Origin: JBBQSN01 sp038213835
Lineage (GTDB): Bacteria; Actinomycetota; Actinomycetes; Actinomycetales; CAWJMD01
Reading direction: 5' to 3'
Assembly: GCA_038213835.1 (NCBI GenBank)
Contig: JBBQSN010000132.1
Location: forward strand, 1-9,849
Length of the DNA: 9,849 nt
Shown here piece after piece: positions 1-5,747 of this stretch. The notes beneath the pieces were generated by a model. That model was not told the origin of the DNA and did no database searches. It was given only the letters and a program-made list of their open reading frames with translations. Positions within the stretch are counted from its first letter, which is position 1. Every line of letters starts with the position of its first letter. The position numbers and the translations under genes are program-made.

Positions 1-1733
1 CGGTCCGCCCGCCGACCGCCGCGGCCGCCGGCGAGCGCCCGGCGACGCCAGCGCTCGGCCAGGCCGGAGGCCGACCAGACCGCCCACAGCAGCTCCTCGG
101 CGCTCGGCCCCTCCTCGGCCACCCGGCGGCCGGCGGCCAGCACGGCCGCGAGGCGGCGCAGGGCGGTGTCCCCCTCACGGCCGGGGACGCCCTCGGTGGG
201 GTCGAGCAACGCCTCGACCAGCAGGGCGTCGCTCGCCCGGAGACCACCGGTCGCCCGCTCCTCGGCGAGCAGCCGCTGCCGCAGCCGGCGCACCTCGAGC
301 GCGTCGGCGCCACCGAGCGGCGAGAGCAGCAGCTCCACCGCCGTGGGCGGGTCGAGCGCGGCGGGCTCGAGGCAGACGTGCAGCGCCCGCAGCAGCGGTC
401 GCACCGCGGCCTCGTCGCGCACGGGTACCTCGGCCGGTGCGACCCCCACGGGGACACCGGCCGCGGCGAGCGCCCGGCGCAGCACGCCGGTGCGGCCGGC
501 GCTGCGCACCAGGACCGCCATCTCCCCCCACGCCAGCCCCTCGGTGACGTGCGCCCGCCGCAGCAGGCCGGCCACGTAGGCCGCCTGGGACGACTGCGAG
601 CCGAGCACCGCGACCCTCGGCGCGAGGTCGCGCTCGTGACCGGGACGCGCACCACGACGCGCGACGACCTCGGCGCCGGTGCCGCCGATCGACGCCGAGA
701 CCCGCTGCGACACAGAGGTCATCGTGTCACCGTGGCGCCAACGCGTGGGCAGGACCACGACCCGCGCGGGAGAACCGCCGGCGGTGCGGTGCCGCTCGGA
801 GGCACGCGCGAGCAGGGCTGGGTCGGCACCGCGGAAGGCCCCCGTGGTGCTGTCGGGGTCGCCCGCGAGCAGGAGGTCGGCGCCGCGGCCGCAGAGCTGG
901 TCGAGCAGGCGGGAGGTGGCCTCGACCGACTCGTGGTGGTCGTCGACCGCCACCAGCCGCCACCGGCCGCGTTCCTCGGCCAGCAGCGCGGGGTCGTCGG
1001 CCAGCTGCCCGACCGCCTCGTCGACGATGCCGGCCGGGTCGAACGCACCGGGCGACTGCAGCGCGGTCACCTGGAGGTACTCGCGCAGCAGCGCGGCGGA
1101 CGCGACCCACTCCGGCCGGCCGCGTTCGCGCCCCAGCGCGGCGAGGTCGGCCGGGAGGAGGCCGCGCTCCATGGCACGCATCAGCAGCTCGCGCAGCTCG
1201 GCCCGGAATCCGCTGAGCTGCAACGCAGGCCGGACGTGCTTCGGCCACCGCGGACCCGAGACGTCGCCGGCCCGGTGCCCCTCGAGGAGGTCGCGCAGGA
1301 TGGCGTCCTGCTCCGGACCGGAGATCAACCGCGGGCTCGGCCGGCCGGAGAGGACGGCGCTGCGGCGGATCAGGCCGAAGGCGTACGAGGCCGGCGTGCG
1401 CGCCAGCGGCTCGCCGACGGACACCGGGCCGTGCGCGGCGAGGCGGGCCGTGACCCGCTCGCGCAGCAGGCCGGCGGCCACCCGCGTGGGGGCCAGGACC
1501 AGCACGTTCGACGGGGACAGCCCGTGGTGCACGACCCGGGCGACCACGGCCTCGACCAGCGTCGTGGTCTTGCCCGTGCCCGGGGCGCCGACCAGGACCA
1601 ACGGGCCGGAACCCGGCGCCCGCCCGACCACCTCGAGCTGGACGGGATCGAGCGGCGGCGCCTGCGGCGAGGGTGCCGGTCGACGGACCAGCCGGACGCC
1701 CCCGTTGGCGGCGGTGGTCGCGGTGGGGGGCAC
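1..1733 (-). CDS. adnA: AdnA-like UvrD/Rep-family ATP-dependent DNA helicase, C-terminus cut off by the window
   Basis: SF1A helicase, probably the AdnA subunit of the AdnAB helicase-nuclease that resects double-strand breaks in actinobacteria. The frame is open to the left edge, giving 577 codons of a protein usually over 1000 residues; the C-terminal motor half and nuclease domain lie outside. Visible motifs are a Q-motif-like LDPVQ (about 28-32), Walker A GAPGTGKTTT (49-58, Lys55), motif Ia APTR, a motif II read as VDDHHES (Asp264-Asp265 where UvrD has DE), motif III GDPDSTTGAFRGA (291-303) and an arginine-bearing LPTRWRH (about 328-334). The GTG at 1733 is preferred because a GGTGGGA stretch lies about seven bases upstream; GTG 1754 is the alternative. 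An in-frame TGA at 1802-1800 bounds the frame. It follows the alkyltransferase-like gene by 35 bases, so it is likely last or near-last in that operon, with adnB expected beyond the edge. Family assignment is strong; AdnA rather than another UvrD paralogue rests on the degenerate motif II and gene context. Confidence 0.85.
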   Translation of the reverse strand, partial: MPPTATTAANGGVRLVRRPAPSPQAPPLDPVQLEVVGRAPGSGPLVLVGAPGTGKTTTLVEAVVARVVHHGLSPSNVLVLAPTRVAAGLLRERVTARLAAHGPVSVGEPLARTPASYAFGLIRRSAVLSGRPSPRLISGPEQDAILRDLLEGHRAGDVSGPRWPKHVRPALQLSGFRAELRELLMRAMERGLLPADLAALGRERGRPEWVASAALLREYLQVTALQSPGAFDPAGIVDEAVGQLADDPALLAEERGRWRLVAVDDHHESVEATSRLLDQLCGRGADLLLAGDPDSTTGAFRGADPALLARASERHRTAGGSPARVVVLPTRWRHGDTMTSVSQRVSASIGGTGAEVVARRGARPGHERDLAPRVAVLGSQSSQAAYVAGLLRRAHVTEGLAWGEMAVLVRSAGRTGVLRRALAAAGVPVGVAPAEVPVRDEAAVRPLLRALHVCLEPAALDPPTAVELLLSPLGGADALEVRRLRQRLLAEERATGGLRASDALLVEALLDPTEGVPGREGDTALRRLAAVLAAGRRVAEEGPSAEELLWAVWSASGLAERWRRRALAGGRGGRRAD

Positions 1734-1768
1734 GTCCCGATCCCACCACAGCACCCCGACAACCGCGG

Positions 1769-2077
1769 TCAGCGGTCGGGGCCGTCCCAGCGGGCGCGAT
1801 CAAGGTCGACCCGCAGGCCGTCCGGACGCAGGGGGGTTCGCTCGGCCCGGTAGCGCCGCAACGCCTTCTCCTCCAGGCCCTGCGGCGGCAGCCCTCCGGC
1901 CCGCAGCACGCGCCACCACGGGACGTCGCTGCCGTAGCGCGCCATCACCGATCCGACGCCCCGCGGTCCGCCGCGGCCGACCAGCTCGGCGACGTCGCCG
2001 TAGGTGAGCACCCGACCGCGCGGGATCAGCCGGACCAGGTCCAGGACGTCCTCGGCCAGCTCGCTGGGGATCCTCAC
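1769..2077 (-). CDS. Alkyltransferase-like protein (ATL), MGMT-fold DNA-lesion sensor
   Basis: Small 102-residue protein with the DNA-binding fold of O6-methylguanine-DNA methyltransferase but no transferase activity expected. Seen in the sequence: IPRGRVLTYGDVAELVG (about 18-34) is the family DNA-binding region with its Tyr26, RGVGSVMAR (39-47) holds the arginine-finger segment, and the active-site PCHR box reads PWWR (53-56), so the acceptor cysteine is tryptophan. This is the hallmark of ATL proteins, which bind O6-alkylguanine and recruit nucleotide excision repair. The GTG at 2077 is the only sensible in-frame start; it lies 16 bases after the DUF3152 stop with only a weak GGGGTGG upstream, consistent with translation coupled to that gene. 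The C-terminal tail is arginine-rich. The next gene down is the AdnA-like helicase, so two DNA-repair functions are adjacent. The family call is firm; the exact repair pathway is inferred. Confidence 0.9.
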   Translation of the reverse strand: MRIPSELAEDVLDLVRLIPRGRVLTYGDVAELVGRGGPRGVGSVMARYGSDVPWWRVLRAGGLPPQGLEEKALRRYRAERTPLRPDGLRVDLDRARWDGPDR

Positions 2078-2093
2078 GGCTCGACCACCCCGA

Positions 2094-2918
2094 TCACGGG
2101 TAGGGCCAGGAGTTCCGTCCGCAGCCCGCCAGGCCCTTGGTCTGCTGCATCATCACCGGCGCCAGGGCGCCCGCGGCCGGGCACGACACGTGGCCGTTGC
2201 CGAGGAAGTGGCCGACCTCGTGGTTCACCAGGTACCGCCGGTAGGCGGTGAGGTCGTCGGAGTACTCCGGGATGCCGCCCTCCCAGCGGAAGAAGGTGAG
2301 GACCGCCTTGTTGCCGTTGCGGCAGGAGAGCTTCCCGTAGGTGACCAGGGGCTTGCACAGCCGGTCGGTGGTGGCCGGGCTGGCGAGCACGACCGTGACG
2401 TCGGCGGCCTCGGAGTCGTCGGTGCGGGCGAAGGTGTAGCCCTCGTGCGGCCAGCTTCGGGGATCGTTGAGGGTGGACATCACGAACGCCGCGAAGGCCG
2501 TGCCGTCGGCCGGGACCCCGCCCTCGACCGCCAAGGCCACGTCCACCTGGTCGGTGCCCGGGCCGGGAGCGGGCTCGCCGCCGGGGACGACCACCAGCTC
2601 GCCGTCGCCGGACTCGGGCACCTCGTGCGAGAGCAGCCCGGCCAGCTCGTCGGGCGTGGGCTCCTCGGGGGTCGTGACGGGCGCCGCGACCGACGACGTG
2701 GCGGGCTCCGGCGGCGGGGCGGACGACGGGCGGGCGGACGACGGGCCCGACGACGGGGCCGCGGGGGTCGCTCCGTCACCGACCGGCCCGGTGGCCTCGG
2801 CGGTGCCTGCGGAGGAGGTGCCGTCCGGGGCCGGGGGACCGCCGCAACCGGCCAGCGCCACCGCCGTGACCAGCAGGACCGTCGTGGCCAGCACGGCAGA
2901 ACGTCGGCGAGCCCTCAC
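2094..2918 (-). CDS. DUF3152 lipoprotein with a metzincin-like HExxHxxGxxH zinc site
   Basis: Predicted exported lipoprotein of 274 residues. Starting at GTG 2918 gives a textbook signal: basic MRARRR, a hydrophobic run, then the lipobox LAGC with Cys25 as the lipidated residue. A longer frame begins at GTG 2957 but places 13 unrelated residues before the signal. Residues about 28-95 form a Pro/Ser/Ala/Thr-rich spacer with a repeated Ser-Ser-X-Pro flavour (DNA repeat GACGACGGG three times at 2722-2757), typical of a cell-wall-spanning linker. The C-terminal DUF3152 domain carries HEVGHFLGNGH (about 233-243), matching HExxHxxGxxH, and APVMMQQ shortly after resembles a Met-turn. Together these are the fingerprint of metzincin-type zinc peptidases, with four cysteines in the domain that could form disulfides outside the membrane. 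Proteolysis and substrate are inference. It is the first gene of the minus-strand operon and is transcribed divergently from the TetR gene. Confidence 0.85.
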   Translation of the reverse strand: MRARRRSAVLATTVLLVTAVALAGCGGPPAPDGTSSAGTAEATGPVGDGATPAAPSSGPSSARPSSAPPPEPATSSVAAPVTTPEEPTPDELAGLLSHEVPESGDGELVVVPGGEPAPGPGTDQVDVALAVEGGVPADGTAFAAFVMSTLNDPRSWPHEGYTFARTDDSEAADVTVVLASPATTDRLCKPLVTYGKLSCRNGNKAVLTFFRWEGGIPEYSDDLTAYRRYLVNHEVGHFLGNGHVSCPAAGALAPVMMQQTKGLAGCGRNSWPYP

Positions 2919-2924
2919 GCCCCG

Positions 2925-2930
2925 AGCATG
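2925..2930 (-). promoter_or_regulatory. Possible -10 element for a leaderless DUF3152 mRNA
   Basis: On the minus strand CATGCT is followed by six bases and then the GTG at 2918. It keeps the A at position 2 and T at position 6 of the actinobacterial TANNNT consensus. The only purine-rich stretch, CGGGG, is too close to the GTG for a normal Shine-Dalgarno. No good -35 is visible. This is a weak call, made because four other genes here show the same arrangement. Confidence 0.25.
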
Positions 2931-2972
2931 GCACGGCCGGCCCTGCGGACCGGGCACCGCCGCGCGCCCTCG

Positions 2973-2998
2973 GTGCGGCCGACGTGCGGCCGACGTGC
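2973..2998. repeat. Tandem 11-bp repeat upstream of the TetR gene
   Basis: GTGCGGCCGAC occurs at 2973-2983 and again directly at 2984-2994, followed by a partial third copy GTGC. The period is close to one helical turn, so a bound protein would meet both copies on the same face. It lies in the 130-base divergent gap between DUF3152 and TetR, just upstream of a palindrome and of the likely TetR promoter. It may be a regulator site or simple slippage. Confidence 0.6.
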
Positions 2999-3009
2999 AG
3001 TGAGCGGGC

Positions 3010-3021
3010 TACCGGTCGGTA
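3010..3021. promoter_or_regulatory. Palindrome, candidate TetR operator
   Basis: TACCGGTCGGTA consists of TACCG and its reverse complement CGGTA around a GT centre. It lies 28 bases before the TetR start codon and overlaps the probable -10 region, where an autorepressor would act. ACCG/CGGT half-sites are common in actinobacterial TetR operators. A 10-of-12 match, TACCGACCGATG, lies at 5773-5784 in the helicase leader. Binding is inferred. Confidence 0.5.
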
Positions 3022-3025
3022 TGGT
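3020..3025 (+). promoter_or_regulatory. Probable -10 element of the TetR gene
   Basis: TATGGT fits TANNNT and would start transcription near 3032, leaving a leader of about 17 bases that contains the AAGGAGG ribosome-binding site at 3039-3045. The -35 region (about 2996-3002) is poor. Its first two bases are the last two of the palindrome at 3010-3021, as expected for a repressible promoter. Confidence 0.4.
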
Positions 3026-3048
3026 TCGCACCAGCCCCAAGGAGGACC

Positions 3049-3714
3049 ATGCCGGCCCAGCAGAGCACGCAGGACACCCGCGCCCGCAGCGCGCGGCTCC
3101 CGCGCAGCGCCCGACGCGCCCAGCTGCTGCTCGCCGCGCAGGAGGTCTTCGTCGAGAACGGCTACCACGCCGCCGCGATGGACGACATCGCCGAGCGCGC
3201 GGGCGTCAGCAAGCCCGTGCTGTACCAGCACTTCCCGGGCAAGCTCGAGCTGTACCTCGCCATCCTCGACCTCCACAACGGCGAGCTGGTGCAGAGCGTC
3301 CGGCAGGCGATGCAGTCCCACACCGACAACAAGGACCGCGTCGCCGCCGCGATCAACGCGTACTACGAGTTCGTCGACCGCGACGACGCCGCGTTCCGGC
3401 TGGTGTTCGAGTCCGACCTCACCAACGACCGCCTGGTCCGCGACCGGGTCGACCTGGTCGAGCGCACCGTCTCGGCCGCGATCGCCGACATCATCACCGA
3501 GGACGCCGGCCTGGCCCGTGAGCAGGCCGAGCTGCTGGGAAGGGCCCTCACCGGCATGGCGCAGGTCAGCGCCCGCGCGTGGCTGCAGGGCGATCGCCGG
3601 ATCCCCCGCGAGCAGGCCGCCGCCCTCATCGCCCAGCTCGGCTGGCGCGGCATCGGGGCGTTCCCGCGCACCGGCCAGCTGGACCCGGAGCGGGACTCGG
3701 AACAGCCGGGCTGA
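3049..3714 (+). CDS. TetR/AcrR-family transcriptional regulator
   Basis: A 221-residue repressor-type protein. The N-terminal TetR DNA-binding domain spans about residues 22-70: the first helix runs through AAQEVFVENGYHAAAMDDIA, then the helix-turn-helix AERAGVSKPVLYQHFPGK (about 48-65) with the family's conserved Tyr-x-His-Phe turn. The rest is all-helical ligand-binding and dimer domain with no recognisable ligand signature. Residues 1-20 are a basic, probably disordered extension. The ATG is certain, because AAGGAGG ends three bases upstream. It is the first gene of a plus-strand group with DUF3107 and is divergent from the DUF3152 operon. Position and sequence resemble mycobacterial Rv3208, from memory. 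Autoregulation is likely through the palindrome at 3010-3021. Its inducer and regulon cannot be read from the sequence. Confidence 0.92.
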   Translation: MPAQQSTQDTRARSARLPRSARRAQLLLAAQEVFVENGYHAAAMDDIAERAGVSKPVLYQHFPGKLELYLAILDLHNGELVQSVRQAMQSHTDNKDRVAAAINAYYEFVDRDDAAFRLVFESDLTNDRLVRDRVDLVERTVSAAIADIITEDAGLAREQAELLGRALTGMAQVSARAWLQGDRRIPREQAAALIAQLGWRGIGAFPRTGQLDPERDSEQPG

Positions 3715-3733
3715 CCGGCCCGTTGCACCGGGG

Positions 3734-3754
3734 GCGGGGTCATCCGCACCCCGC
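3734..3754 (+). terminator. Hairpin after the TetR gene, possible terminator or attenuator
   Basis: GCGGGGT (3734-3740) and ACCCCGC (3748-3754) form a perfect 7-bp stem with a 7-base loop, 19 bases after the TetR stop. There is no T-run behind it, which is usual in actinobacteria. It could end the TetR transcript, reduce read-through into DUF3107, or stabilise a 3' end. Confidence 0.4.
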
Positions 3755-3805
3755 ACAGACGTCGAACCGACGAGCAGGACGAGCGAACCACCGGAAGGAA
3801 GTGCC

Positions 3806-4027
3806 GTGGAGGTCAAGATCGGGGTCCAGCACGTGACCCGTGAGCTGGTGCTGGAGTCCACCCAGTCCGCCGAGGAGGTCCAGGCCGCCGTGGCCGCCGC
3901 GATCGGCGGCTCCCCCACCCTCGAGCTGGTCGACGACAAGGGTCGGGTGCTCGTCGTCCCGTCGGCGTCCATCGCCTACGTCGAGATCGGTGTCGAGGAG
4001 TCCCGCAAGGTGGGCTTCGGCTCCTGA
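3806..4027 (+). CDS. DUF3107 family small protein
   Basis: A 73-residue acidic protein beginning MEVKIGVQHVTRELVLES and rich in short hydrophobic strands followed by AEEVQAAVAAAIGG and VDDKGRVLVVPSASIAYVEIG. This pattern matches DUF3107, whose mycobacterial member is the TB9.4 protein beside a TetR gene (recalled). No catalytic motif is apparent and no function is established; the shape suggests a small alpha/beta fold. The GTG at 3806 is preceded by GGAAGGAA at 3793-3800, a good ribosome-binding site at the right distance. It lies 91 bases after TetR with a hairpin between, so it may be partly transcribed on its own. A product needed in large amounts would fit its strong ribosome-binding site, but that is inference. 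Confidence 0.88.
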   Translation: MEVKIGVQHVTRELVLESTQSAEEVQAAVAAAIGGSPTLELVDDKGRVLVVPSASIAYVEIGVEESRKVGFGS

Positions 4028-4112
4028 GCCCCCGCGCTCCCGGCACCGTCCGCCTGCCGAGGTGCGCGCACGGCGAGGGAGTGGCACTGTACTCGGCGGA
4101 CCTCGGCGACCG

Positions 4113-4151
4113 CTCGAGGTCCTTCGCCCGAGAGGGCATCGAACCCTCGAG
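4113..4151 (+). promoter_or_regulatory. Leader with two competing RNA folds before the YeaQ/GlsB-like gene
   Basis: CTCGAGG (4113-4119) pairs with CCTCGAG (4145-4151), enclosing GCCC-GAGA-GGGC (4126-4137), a 4-bp stem closed by a GNRA tetraloop. An alternative stem GAGGG (4132-4136) with CCCTC (4144-4148) around a 7-base loop uses bases of both and cannot coexist with them. The structure ends at the base before the AAGGG ribosome-binding region (4152-4156). A regulatory role is conjecture; GC-rich sequence folds easily. Confidence 0.35.
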
Positions 4152-4163
4152 AAGGGATGAGCA

Positions 4164-4448
4164 ATGGGCACCATCATCGGCACCATCATCTTCGGGGCGG
4201 TCATCGGGGCCCTGGCACGCCTGGTGCTCCCCGGCAAGCAGAACATCAGCATCGTCATGACGATCGTGCTCGGCGTCGTCGGTGCGCTGGTCGGCTACTT
4301 CCTGTGGGGCCTCATCAACGGTGACGGCTTCGCCATCGAGAGCTCCACGGGCGGCTTCGACGTCATCCGCTGGCTGATCTCGATCGTCGTCGCGGCCGTC
4401 CTGGTCGCCGCCTACGCCGGCATGGCCGGCCGGCGCTCGGTGCGCTGA
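4164..4448 (+). CDS. GlsB/YeaQ/YmgE-family (transglycosylase-associated) membrane protein
   Basis: A 94-residue integral membrane protein with three hydrophobic helices: residues about 4-22 (TIIGTIIFGAVIGALARLV), 28-50 (NISIVMTIVLGVVGALVGYFLWG) and 66-88 (FDVIRWLISIVVAAVLVAAYAGM). Gly-rich small-residue packing and an LPGKQ turn after helix 1 are typical of this family. Despite the 'transglycosylase-associated' label, the family has no catalytic residues and is better known as a stress-induced inner-membrane protein. The ATG start has GAGAAGGG upstream. It is 136 bases from DUF3107, enough for its own promoter, though I see no convincing one. A strong terminator follows at 4479-4516. Family confidence is high; the cellular role is unknown. 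Confidence 0.9.
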   Translation: MGTIIGTIIFGAVIGALARLVLPGKQNISIVMTIVLGVVGALVGYFLWGLINGDGFAIESSTGGFDVIRWLISIVVAAVLVAAYAGMAGRRSVR

Positions 4449-4478
4449 CACCCGGCACCGAGCACCACCAGAGCGGAC

Positions 4479-4516
4479 CGAGAACGGCTGCAGCCCGTGG
4501 GCTGCGGCCGTTCTCG
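4479..4516. terminator. Long bidirectional terminator hairpin
   Basis: GAGAACGGC (4480-4488) pairs with GCCGTTCTC (4507-4515), then a T-G wobble pair, then GCAGCCC (4490-4496) with GGGCTGC (4499-4505). The C4479-G4516 pair extends this to an 18-bp stem with a minimal loop. It begins 30 bases after the YeaQ-like stop and ends 20 bases before the end of the oppositely oriented arfB. No T-tract follows on either strand. The convergent position makes a shared terminator the natural reading. Confidence 0.85.
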
Positions 4517-4535
4517 TGTCCCGGCACGGCGCGGG

Positions 4536-4961
4536 TCAGTCGTCGGTCGAGCCCCGGAGCCGCTTGGTCTCACCGCGCTCCTTCTTCGCCCGCAGCCGGC
4601 GCTCCTTCGAGCCGCGGGTCGGTCGCGTCGCACGGCGGGCCGGCGGCGGCGGGGCGAGCGCCTCGCGCAGCAGCCCGGCCAAGCGCTCGCGGGCGGCCAC
4701 CCGGTTGCGGTGCTGCGAGCGGTGCTCGGACGCCACGACCACCAGCACGCCCTGCGGCCACCGGCTCAGGGCACGGCGGCGCTGGGTGTCGGTGAGCGAG
4801 GTCGCGGTCCGCAGGTCGTACTCGACCTCGACCCGGGTGTCGGTGGTGTTCACCGACTGCCCGCCGGGCCCGGACGACCGGGAGAAGCGCTCGACCAGAT
4901 CGGCGGCGGGGACCACCAGTCCGCCGCGCAGGCCCGGACCCGCTGCGACGACGACGTCCAC
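4536..4961 (-). CDS. arfB: ArfB/YaeJ-type peptidyl-tRNA hydrolase, ribosome rescue
   Basis: A 141-residue class-I release-factor homologue that lacks codon-recognition domains. The catalytic loop SSGPGGQSVNTTDTRVE contains GGQ at 33-35, the motif that hydrolyses the ester of peptidyl-tRNA in the ribosome. The C-terminus, PTRGSKERRLRAKKERGETKRLRGS, is the basic tail that ArfB inserts into the empty mRNA channel to sense stalled ribosomes. Length and architecture match E. coli ArfB, and the tail and missing stop-codon-reading domain argue against PrfA/PrfB. The start is a GTG nine bases after the stop of the ferritin-like gene; the Shine-Dalgarno is poor, so coupled translation is likely. The gene ends near the terminator at 4479-4516. 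The call is secure on motif and tail. Confidence 0.93.
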   Translation of the reverse strand: MDVVVAAGPGLRGGLVVPAADLVERFSRSSGPGGQSVNTTDTRVEVEYDLRTATSLTDTQRRRALSRWPQGVLVVVASEHRSQHRNRVAARERLAGLLREALAPPPPARRATRPTRGSKERRLRAKKERGETKRLRGSTDD

Positions 4962-4970
4962 GGCGATGAC

Positions 4971-5648
4971 TCAGGCGGTGAGCCCGAGCCGTGCCATCCG
5001 CGCGGTGTGCGCCTCGGTGAGCCGGCTGAACATCCGGCCGATCTCGAGCAGGTCGGCGCCTCCGCCGGCGTCGCCGCTGACCAGCAGGTCGGCCAGGGCG
5101 TCGCGGTCGGCGGCCACCCGCTGGGCCTGGCTCAGCGCCTCGCCCACCAGTCGTCGGCCCCACAGCGCCAGCCGGCCGGCGACCCGCGGGTCGCGCTCGA
5201 TGGCGGTCGTGACGGCGCGCTCGACGAAGTCGGCGTGGCCGGTGTCCTCCAGCACCTCGTGCACGAGGTCGCGAGTGCCTGCGTCCACGAACCGCGCGAC
5301 CTCCCGGTAGAAGTCGGTGGCGATGCCCTCGCCCACGTAGGCCTTGACCAGGCCCTCGAGCCAGTCGGACGGGGTGGTGCGCGCGTGGAAGGCGTCGACG
5401 GCGTGCGTGAACGGCGACATCGCCTGCTCGGGGTCGGCGCCGATCTCCTTCAGCCGGGCCACGAGGGTCTCGAAGTGGTCGAACTCCTTGACCGCGATGC
5501 GCCCGAGCCGCGCCTTGTCGCTGACGGTGGGGGCCAGCTCGGCGTCCTCGGCCACCCGGACGAAGGCGATCAGCGCCCCGTACGCGAGCACCCCGAGCAG
5601 GTCGGTGACGGACGGGTCGGCGGCGGGATGGTCGGCGGGGACGGTCAC
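4971..5648 (-). CDS. Ferritin-like, tRNA-(ms2io6A)-hydroxylase-type (MiaE_2) protein
   Basis: A 225-residue, almost wholly helical protein of the ferritin-like superfamily, resembling the actinobacterial MiaE-related group and, by context, mycobacterial Rv3210c. Possible diiron ligands in ferritin-like spacing are Glu34 or Glu37 in VAEDAEL, Glu55 and His58 in KEFDHFE (ExxH), Glu107 in YVGEGIATDFY, and Glu134/His138 in LEDTGHADF. The second half departs from canonical ExxH, so metal binding is probable but not certain. True MiaE hydroxylates a tRNA A37 modification; whether this protein does so is unproven. The GTG at 5648 has TAGGGT exactly six bases upstream and no clear Shine-Dalgarno, suggesting a leaderless mRNA. 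It heads a two-gene unit with arfB, nine bases downstream, and is divergent from the DEAD-box helicase. Confidence 0.85.
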   Translation of the reverse strand: MTVPADHPAADPSVTDLLGVLAYGALIAFVRVAEDAELAPTVSDKARLGRIAVKEFDHFETLVARLKEIGADPEQAMSPFTHAVDAFHARTTPSDWLEGLVKAYVGEGIATDFYREVARFVDAGTRDLVHEVLEDTGHADFVERAVTTAIERDPRVAGRLALWGRRLVGEALSQAQRVAADRDALADLLVSGDAGGGADLLEIGRMFSRLTEAHTARMARLGLTA

Positions 5649-5654
5649 CTCGGC

Positions 5655-5660
5655 ACCCTA
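5655..5660 (-). promoter_or_regulatory. Likely -10 element of a leaderless ferritin-like/arfB mRNA
   Basis: On the minus strand TAGGGT fits TANNNT and is followed by six bases and then the GTG at 5648, so transcription would start at or within a base of the start codon. No purine-rich ribosome-binding site fits between. The -35 is weak. Confidence 0.55.
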
Positions 5661-5725
5661 CTGATCCTGCGCCGTGCATCCGCAGGGCCGTGGCGCGCGC
5701 GTCGCACGCCTGCACCTCGCACGGC

Positions 5726-5731
5726 TACACT
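5726..5731 (+). promoter_or_regulatory. Likely -10 element of the DEAD-box helicase gene
   Basis: TACACT, preceded by CGGC and followed by GGGGTCG, is a good TANNNT element. Transcription would begin near 5738, giving a leader of about 130 bases before the chosen start. The -35 candidates (for example GTCGCA at 5701-5706) are poor. It is the best -10 in the divergent gap on this strand. Confidence 0.55.
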
Positions 5732-5747
5732 GGGGTCGTTCAACGGT

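Noticed and set aside
378..1853. Long plus-strand open frame of 491 codons
   Set aside because: It lies antisense to the AdnA-like helicase, whose motifs are unmistakable. Its product is rich in Arg, Gly and Gln with no recognisable domain, as expected of an opposite-strand frame in GC-rich DNA.
2919..2957. Longer start for the DUF3152 protein at GTG 2957
   Set aside because: It places 13 residues, including a stray Cys and His, ahead of a complete lipoprotein signal that begins properly at GTG 2918.
2004..3521. Plus-strand open frame of 505 codons
   Set aside because: It crosses the DUF3152 gene on the other strand and the TetR gene in a different frame. The composition is low-complexity Arg/Gly, with no domain and no ribosome-binding site.
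2776..3972. Minus-strand open frame of 398 codons
   Set aside because: It is antisense to TetR and DUF3107, both of which have clear starts, ribosome-binding sites and family matches.
4132..4148. tRNA T-arm-like stem-loop (5-bp stem, 7-base loop)
   Set aside because: The loop CATCGAA lacks the TTCRA signature, and no acceptor, D or anticodon arm can be found around it.
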